64,000 nucleotides of DNA, from contig CAKPHC010000002.1 in assembly GCA_934155645.1 (NCBI GenBank), positions 134,688-198,687 on the forward strand. Direction: 5' to 3'. The notes beneath the pieces are model-generated. The model had not been told where the DNA came from, searched no databases, and saw only the letters and a program-made list of their open reading frames with translations. Position numbers and translations under genes: made by a program. The stretch comes from an uncultured Bacilli bacterium (GTDB taxonomy: Bacteria > Bacillota_I > Bacilli_A > RF39 > UBA660). Below are positions 60,040 through 64,000 of this stretch, piece after piece; position 1 is the stretch's first letter, and every line of letters starts with the position of its first letter.

Positions 60040-62136
60040 AAATGATTCAATAATATCATTTTCTTTTATGTCTTGGAAATTTTCAACTGTAATACCACAG
60101 TCCATATCTTTTTTAACTTCCTTAACTTGGTCTTTTTCATGTTGTAGTGATTTAATCTTACCAGTATAGATAACTACTCCATCACGAATAATACGACAAT
60201 CACTATTATTTTTAATAACGCCTGTTACAACATGGCTACCTGCAATAGTACCAACTTTAGAGAATTTAAATAATTGCCTAACTTCAGCACTACCTAGAAT
60301 TTTTTCTTCATATGTAGGATCCAATAATCCCTTCATAGAGTTTTCTATATCTTCAACCATTTTATATATAACATCATATAACTTAATATCAACATTATAA
60401 TCTTTAGCAAAATCCATTGTTTTACTATTAGGTCTAACATTAAATCCAATAATTATAGCATTTGATGCATTAGCAAGTACTATATCACTTTCAGTAATTG
60501 TACCTACTCCCCCACGAATTACTTTAACATTAACGCCTTCAACATTTATTTTACCTAAGCTACTTTTAACTGCTTCCAAGCTACCATTAACATCTGTTTT
60601 AACAACAACATCAATTTCTTTAACGCCTTCTTTAATAGCTCCAAATAAATCTTCTAATGTCATACCAGACCTATTAGTTGCTTTTTCTTTTGCTCTTGCT
60701 TTTCTTTGTTCCATAACATTTCTTGCTTGTTTTTCAGTTTCAAAAGCCATAAATTTATCACTAGCAGAAGGAAGTTCATTTAAACCTGTTATTTCTACTG
60801 GTGTAGATGGTAATGCTTCAGTAATATCAATACCCTTATCATTTTTTAAAGTTCTAACCTTACCACATGTAGTACCAACTGCTATAGGGTCTCCTAATCT
60901 TAAAGTACCATTTTGTACTAAAACAGTTGCAACATTACCTATTTGTTTATCTAGTCTAGACTCAATTACAGTACCTATTGCATACCTTGATGGGTTAGCT
61001 TTTAATTCAGCCATATCACTTACTAATAAAATACTTTCTAATAACTCTGGAATTCCTTCTTTAGTTTTAGCAGAAATTCTATTAACGATTATATCTCCAC
61101 CCCATTCTTCAGGAGTAAGTCCATATTCACTTAATTCAGTTAATACTTTATCAACATTAGCACTAGGTTTATCTATTTTATTAATTGCAACTATTATTGG
61201 AACATTAGCTGCTCTAGCATGGTCAATAGCTTCCTTAGTTTGAGGCATAACACCATCATCTGCTGCTACTATAATAATTACTATATCAGTAATACTAGCA
61301 CCTCTAGCACGCATTTCTGTAAATGCTTCATGCCCAGGTGTATCTATAAATGTTACTTTTCTATCATTAAATTCTACTTGATAAGCACCAATAGTTTGAG
61401 TAATTCCACCTGCTTCACCACTTGCAACATCAGAATGACGTATAGCATCAAGTAATGAAGTTTTACCATGGTCAACATGTCCCATAATAGTAACTACTGG
61501 AGGACGAGGTACTAAATCTTCTTCATTATCAACTATCTCATAATCCTCAAAATTACTTATATCTTGTGTTTCTTCTCTTTTTAATGTCTTATTGTAATCT
61601 ACTACTAATAATTCTACTAAATCATAACTAAGTGAATAATTCAAATTAGCCATAACTTGTAAAGCCATAAGTTTCTTTATAATTTCAGTTGCTGATACAT
61701 TTAGTTCTTTAGCTAAATCACTAACTGTCATTCCTTCTTTATAGATAATTACATCTTCTTTAGCATTTTTATCATTAGTCATCAATTTCTCACGATGTTT
61801 ATATAACTTCTTCTTTTCCTTTTGAAAGTTAACTTTACTACTTTCAATACGTTCAGATTTAGGTTTTAATTTTTCTATTCTATTATCACTATCAAGATCA
61901 AGATTAGATTCATTTAAAATTTGTTCTACACGTTCATCTAAAACTTCTTCATCTATTTCATCTTCATCTACGATATAATCTTCACTATCTTGAATTTCAT
62001 TATCTAGAAGAATTATATCATCTTCTGTAAGAAGTGAATCTTCATTATCATACTTTATATCTAATTTATCACAAAGTTTTTGAATTTGTTCACTACTTTT
62101 ATTGACATCTAATGCATATTCTAAAATACTCATCAT
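60016..62136 (-). CDS. infB: Translation initiation factor IF-2
   Basis: A 706-residue GTPase that brings fMet-tRNA to the 30S subunit. The acidic N-terminal stretch (residues 20-75) is followed by the IF2-N module GMTVSDLAKELNVSATEII. G1 is GHVDHGKTS near residue 220, then DTPGHEAF, NKIDK, two beta-barrel domains and the C-terminal fMet-binding domain. An in-frame GTG 9 bases upstream is less well spaced from AGGTGG than the ATG at 62136. Length is typical of low-GC Firmicutes. Confidence 0.97.
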   Translation of the reverse strand: MMSILEYALDVNKSSEQIQKLCDKLDIKYDNEDSLLTEDDIILLDNEIQDSEDYIVDEDEIDEEVLDERVEQILNESNLDLDSDNRIEKLKPKSERIESSKVNFQKEKKKLYKHREKLMTNDKNAKEDVIIYKEGMTVSDLAKELNVSATEIIKKLMALQVMANLNYSLSYDLVELLVVDYNKTLKREETQDISNFEDYEIVDNEEDLVPRPPVVTIMGHVDHGKTSLLDAIRHSDVASGEAGGITQTIGAYQVEFNDRKVTFIDTPGHEAFTEMRARGASITDIVIIIVAADDGVMPQTKEAIDHARAANVPIIVAINKIDKPSANVDKVLTELSEYGLTPEEWGGDIIVNRISAKTKEGIPELLESILLVSDMAELKANPSRYAIGTVIESRLDKQIGNVATVLVQNGTLRLGDPIAVGTTCGKVRTLKNDKGIDITEALPSTPVEITGLNELPSASDKFMAFETEKQARNVMEQRKARAKEKATNRSGMTLEDLFGAIKEGVKEIDVVVKTDVNGSLEAVKSSLGKINVEGVNVKVIRGGVGTITESDIVLANASNAIIIGFNVRPNSKTMDFAKDYNVDIKLYDVIYKMVEDIENSMKGLLDPTYEEKILGSAEVRQLFKFSKVGTIAGSHVVTGVIKNNSDCRIIRDGVVIYTGKIKSLQHEKDQVKEVKKDMDCGITVENFQDIKENDIIESFELVEIKK

Positions 62137-62153
62137 ATTAGCCACCTACTTTC

Positions 62154-62420
62154 TTAATCATTATTAATTATATTTTCAATTTCTTGATATATACTACTAG
62201 GAATCTCTACTTCCAAATGTTTTTCTAAAGCTTTACTTTTTTTAGCTTTTTCTAACACTTCAAGACTCTTAGTTATATATGCTCCTCTTCCATTACTTTT
62301 GCCTGTTAAATCTACTATTACTTCACCTTCTGGTGTTCTAACTATTCTTAATAAATCTTTTTTTTCTCTTTTTTCTCTAGTAATTACACAGGTACGCATT
62401 GGTATCTTTTTAGTTTTCAT
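62154..62420 (-). CDS. rnpM: YlxR/RnpM family RNA-binding protein
   Basis: An 88-residue DUF448 protein: IPMRTCVITREKREKKDLLR and the GRGAYI signature (SNGRGAYITKSLE). In Bacillus the homologue RnpM (YlxR) binds RNase P RNA and modulates it. It lies in the usual place between nusA and infB. A 12-codon in-frame extension overlapping nusA is rejected; the ATG at 62420 follows the nusA stop by 7 bases. Confidence 0.92.
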   Translation of the reverse strand: MKTKKIPMRTCVITREKREKKDLLRIVRTPEGEVIVDLTGKSNGRGAYITKSLEVLEKAKKSKALEKHLEVEIPSSIYQEIENIINND

Positions 62421-62427
62421 TTTATCA

Positions 62428-63519
62428 CTAATCCTTAAAGTTAATACCCATTTCACTAGCTTGTTCTAATGTTTTAATATCTATTTTATAATGTGTTAAT
62501 CTACTAGCTAATTTAGCATTTTGTCCTTTTTTACCAATTGCTAAAGAGAAATTTTCATCATCTGCTACTACGATACATTCTTGTTTCTTAGGGTCTGTAA
62601 TAATTACATGTAAGTTTTTAGCAGGTTGTAAACTGTTTGCAATAAATACTGCTGGTTCTTTATCGTATTTAACAATATCTATTTTTTCACCATGAACTTC
62701 TTCTATAATTCTTGCAATTCTACTTCCTTTTTCACCAATACATGCCCCAATTGGGTCAATATTAGTTTTTTCAGAGTATACAGCAACTTTACTACGAGAA
62801 CCTGCGTCTCTTGCAACACTATATAGAAGTACTGAACCATCATTTATTTCTGGAATTTCTAATTCAAATAATCTTTTTAAGAAACCATAATGAGTTCTAG
62901 ATAATAAGATAAATATACCTTTACCACTGCAATCTACTTTACTACAATATACTTTAATTTGTTTTCCCATTTCGATTTTCTCACCAGGGATACATTCTTT
63001 CTTAGGAAGAATACCATTACTTCTACCTAAATCAATAAAGTAATTATCAACATCTTCTAATGAAACTGTACCTACTAGTAATTCATCTTGTTTGTCACCA
63101 AACTCGTTCATAATTGAATTGCGTTCCGCTTCTCTTATTTTTTGAATAATTACTTGTTTAGCAGTTGATGCTGCAACACGTCCAAAGTCTTTTGGAGTAA
63201 CTTCAGTATCAATAGTATCTCCAACATTTAATGTTTTATTGATTTTTCTTGCTTCAGTAAGACTTATTTCAGTATCTAAATCAATACCATCGCTTTCCTC
63301 ATCGTCTTCTTTTTCATCAGGTACTACAGTTAAGTATGAATATACTTTTATATCTCCTGTATTCCTATCAATAAATATTTTAGAATTAGTTAATGAGTCA
63401 AAATTTTTCTTGTATGCAGTTGCTAATGCTAATTCCATTGCCTCAAATACAACGTCACGGTCAATTCCTTTTTCTTTAACAATTGAATCAACTGCCTTAA
63501 TAAATTCTTTACTATTCAT
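62428..63519 (-). CDS. nusA: Transcription factor NusA
   Basis: A 363-residue RNA polymerase-associated elongation and termination factor. The N-terminal domain (FIKAVDSIVKEKGIDRDVVFEAMELAL) is followed by S1 (about 130-200) and two KH domains. These contain VAVYSEKTNIDPIGACIGEKG near 255 and FSLAIGKKGQNAKLASRL near 335. The length is that of Gram-positive NusA without acidic C-terminal repeats. It overlaps rimP by 8 bases upstream and is followed by rnpM. Confidence 0.96.
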   Translation of the reverse strand: MNSKEFIKAVDSIVKEKGIDRDVVFEAMELALATAYKKNFDSLTNSKIFIDRNTGDIKVYSYLTVVPDEKEDDEESDGIDLDTEISLTEARKINKTLNVGDTIDTEVTPKDFGRVAASTAKQVIIQKIREAERNSIMNEFGDKQDELLVGTVSLEDVDNYFIDLGRSNGILPKKECIPGEKIEMGKQIKVYCSKVDCSGKGIFILLSRTHYGFLKRLFELEIPEINDGSVLLYSVARDAGSRSKVAVYSEKTNIDPIGACIGEKGSRIARIIEEVHGEKIDIVKYDKEPAVFIANSLQPAKNLHVIITDPKKQECIVVADDENFSLAIGKKGQNAKLASRLTHYKIDIKTLEQASEMGINFKD

Positions 63520-63769
63520 CTATAACATCTCCTTTTTCTTTAGCATAAATATCTAAAATATAATTATCTAAATCAATATCTGCTTTATCCAATAATGGAT
63601 TTATAATTCTAGTAGCCATAACTACAGTATTTAATGGAATGATAAAATCGGCATCAAGTGCTACTCTTAAAAATGTATTATCATCTTCTTTTTCAACTGT
63701 GACACTATCAATCCATACCTTTAATTTTTCTAGTTTGTTACCAACTAATTCTTTAATCTTTTCTTCCAT
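63512..63769 (-). CDS. rimP: RimP-like protein, N-terminal domain only
   Basis: An 85-residue protein in the rimP position before nusA. WIDSVTVEKEDDNTFLRVALD and INPLLDKADIDLDNYILDIYA match the N-terminal domain of the 30S maturation factor RimP. The usual PGLDRPL segment and the C-terminal SH3-like domain are absent; normal length is about 150. Either the gene is a reduced form or the second domain has been lost. Translation overlaps nusA by 8 bases. Confidence 0.75.
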   Translation of the reverse strand: MEEKIKELVGNKLEKLKVWIDSVTVEKEDDNTFLRVALDADFIIPLNTVVMATRIINPLLDKADIDLDNYILDIYAKEKGDVIDE

Positions 63770-63786
63770 TCTCTTGACTCCTCAAT

Positions 63787-63811
63787 ATAAAAAGTGGGAG
63801 TTTTCCCACTT
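63787..63811 (-). terminator. Hairpin with T tract ahead of rimP
   Basis: AAGTGGGA/TCCCACTT (63804-63811 with 63792-63799), 4-base loop, then TTTTT on the minus strand. It can end transcripts of the kinase gene at the right edge. It also lies downstream of a promoter, so it could attenuate the rimP-nusA-infB operon. Confidence 0.7.
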
Positions 63812-63822
63812 GATGTACTTAG

Positions 63823-63851
63823 ATTATAACATAAAATATATAAATAACCAA
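63823..63851 (-). promoter_or_regulatory. Predicted promoter of the rimP-nusA-infB operon
   Basis: TTGGTT (63846-63851) and TATAAT (63823-63828) with a 17-base spacer on the minus strand. Confidence 0.6.
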
Positions 63852-63889
63852 GAAAAAATTGTACAATTATCCAAATCTTAACGTATTTT

Positions 63890-64000
63890 TTAAAACAATC
63901 TATCTAATTCTTTAATTAAATTCTCTCTATCTATATAATCATTAAACCCATCTTCTATATAATGGTCTGATATAAATAATTTATCTTTATCTAATATTAC
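63890..64000 (-). CDS. C-terminus of a second kinase/REC-type protein (partial)
   Basis: The last 36 codons of a gene that continues past the window. They read VILDKDKLFISDHYIEDGF then NDYIDRENLIKELDRLF. This lines up with the C-terminus of the 599-residue protein at 15364 (VIMLEQDKLFIAKHYLKDGF, YAYLDKTNLIEEIKNKCF), with about half the positions identical and the receiver-domain Lys replaced by Arg. It is therefore a paralogue of that protein, at least in its receiver domain. Confidence 0.75.
   Translation of the reverse strand, partial: VILDKDKLFISDHYIEDGFNDYIDRENLIKELDRLF

Overview
The window is AT-rich DNA packed with bacterial genes, nearly all on the minus strand. Its content suggests a low-GC Bacillota/Mycoplasmatota-type gut lineage (RF39-like Bacilli is my guess): two T-box leaders, strong AGGAGG-type ribosome binding sites, dcw genes, LemA/DUF3137, a CotE-like protein and SipW-like surface proteins. 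TGA acts as stop, so code 11 applies rather than the Mycoplasma code. The organism assignment is inference from gene content.

Layout, left to right. 1-4131: a partial surface protein at the window edge, phosphohexomutase, a small membrane protein and trigger factor. 4197-5165: the only plus-strand unit, a degenerate CPBP-family protein between two micro-ORFs. 5184-11291: LemA/DUF3137, a small anchored surface protein, GreA, a dGTPase-like HD protein and two U32 proteins. 11392-15310: dcw genes pbp, ftsL, rsmH and mraZ with a clear MraZ operator. 15364-20881: a pseudo-histidine kinase with a REC domain, an acyl-CoA synthetase-like enzyme, a candidate tiny RNA and a beta-helix surface protein. 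20984-23277: a Nudix-GNAT-like fusion, an HExxH peptidase and a C39-like peptidase. 23321-25580: thrS behind a T-box, with an unlisted 56-codon L29-like gene between them.

25588-32333 is the most unusual stretch. It is a tight seven-gene operon: a Rel-like protein whose synthetase looks dead, a DUF402 protein, two radical SAM enzymes, a compact class II aminoacyl-tRNA synthetase paralogue, a HAD-like/methyltransferase fusion and a dCMP-deaminase-like protein. No known pathway I recognise has this set. 32659-38316: an ABC-2 transporter and SMC. 38392-41448: the full copy of the surface protein whose 5' part is repeated at the left edge. 41554-50817: pnp, rpsO, an unrecognised four-gene operon, ftsZ and ftsA.

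50882-53892 is a bacteriocin-type locus: two double-glycine peptides found by hand, a small membrane peptide, a short accessory protein and a C39 ABC exporter. 53963-57140: a secreted nuclease, T-box-controlled asnB, a KilA-N remnant and tRNA-Ile. 57285-63769: fmt, a CotE-like gene, rbfA, infB, rnpM (ylxR), nusA and a short rimP. The right edge holds the C-terminus of a second kinase/REC protein resembling the one at 15364.

Housekeeping functions (translation, RNA decay, division) are ordinary. The accessory content is surface variation, peptide export and the nucleotide/radical-SAM operon. I saw no rRNA, CRISPR array, transposase or reverse transcriptase.
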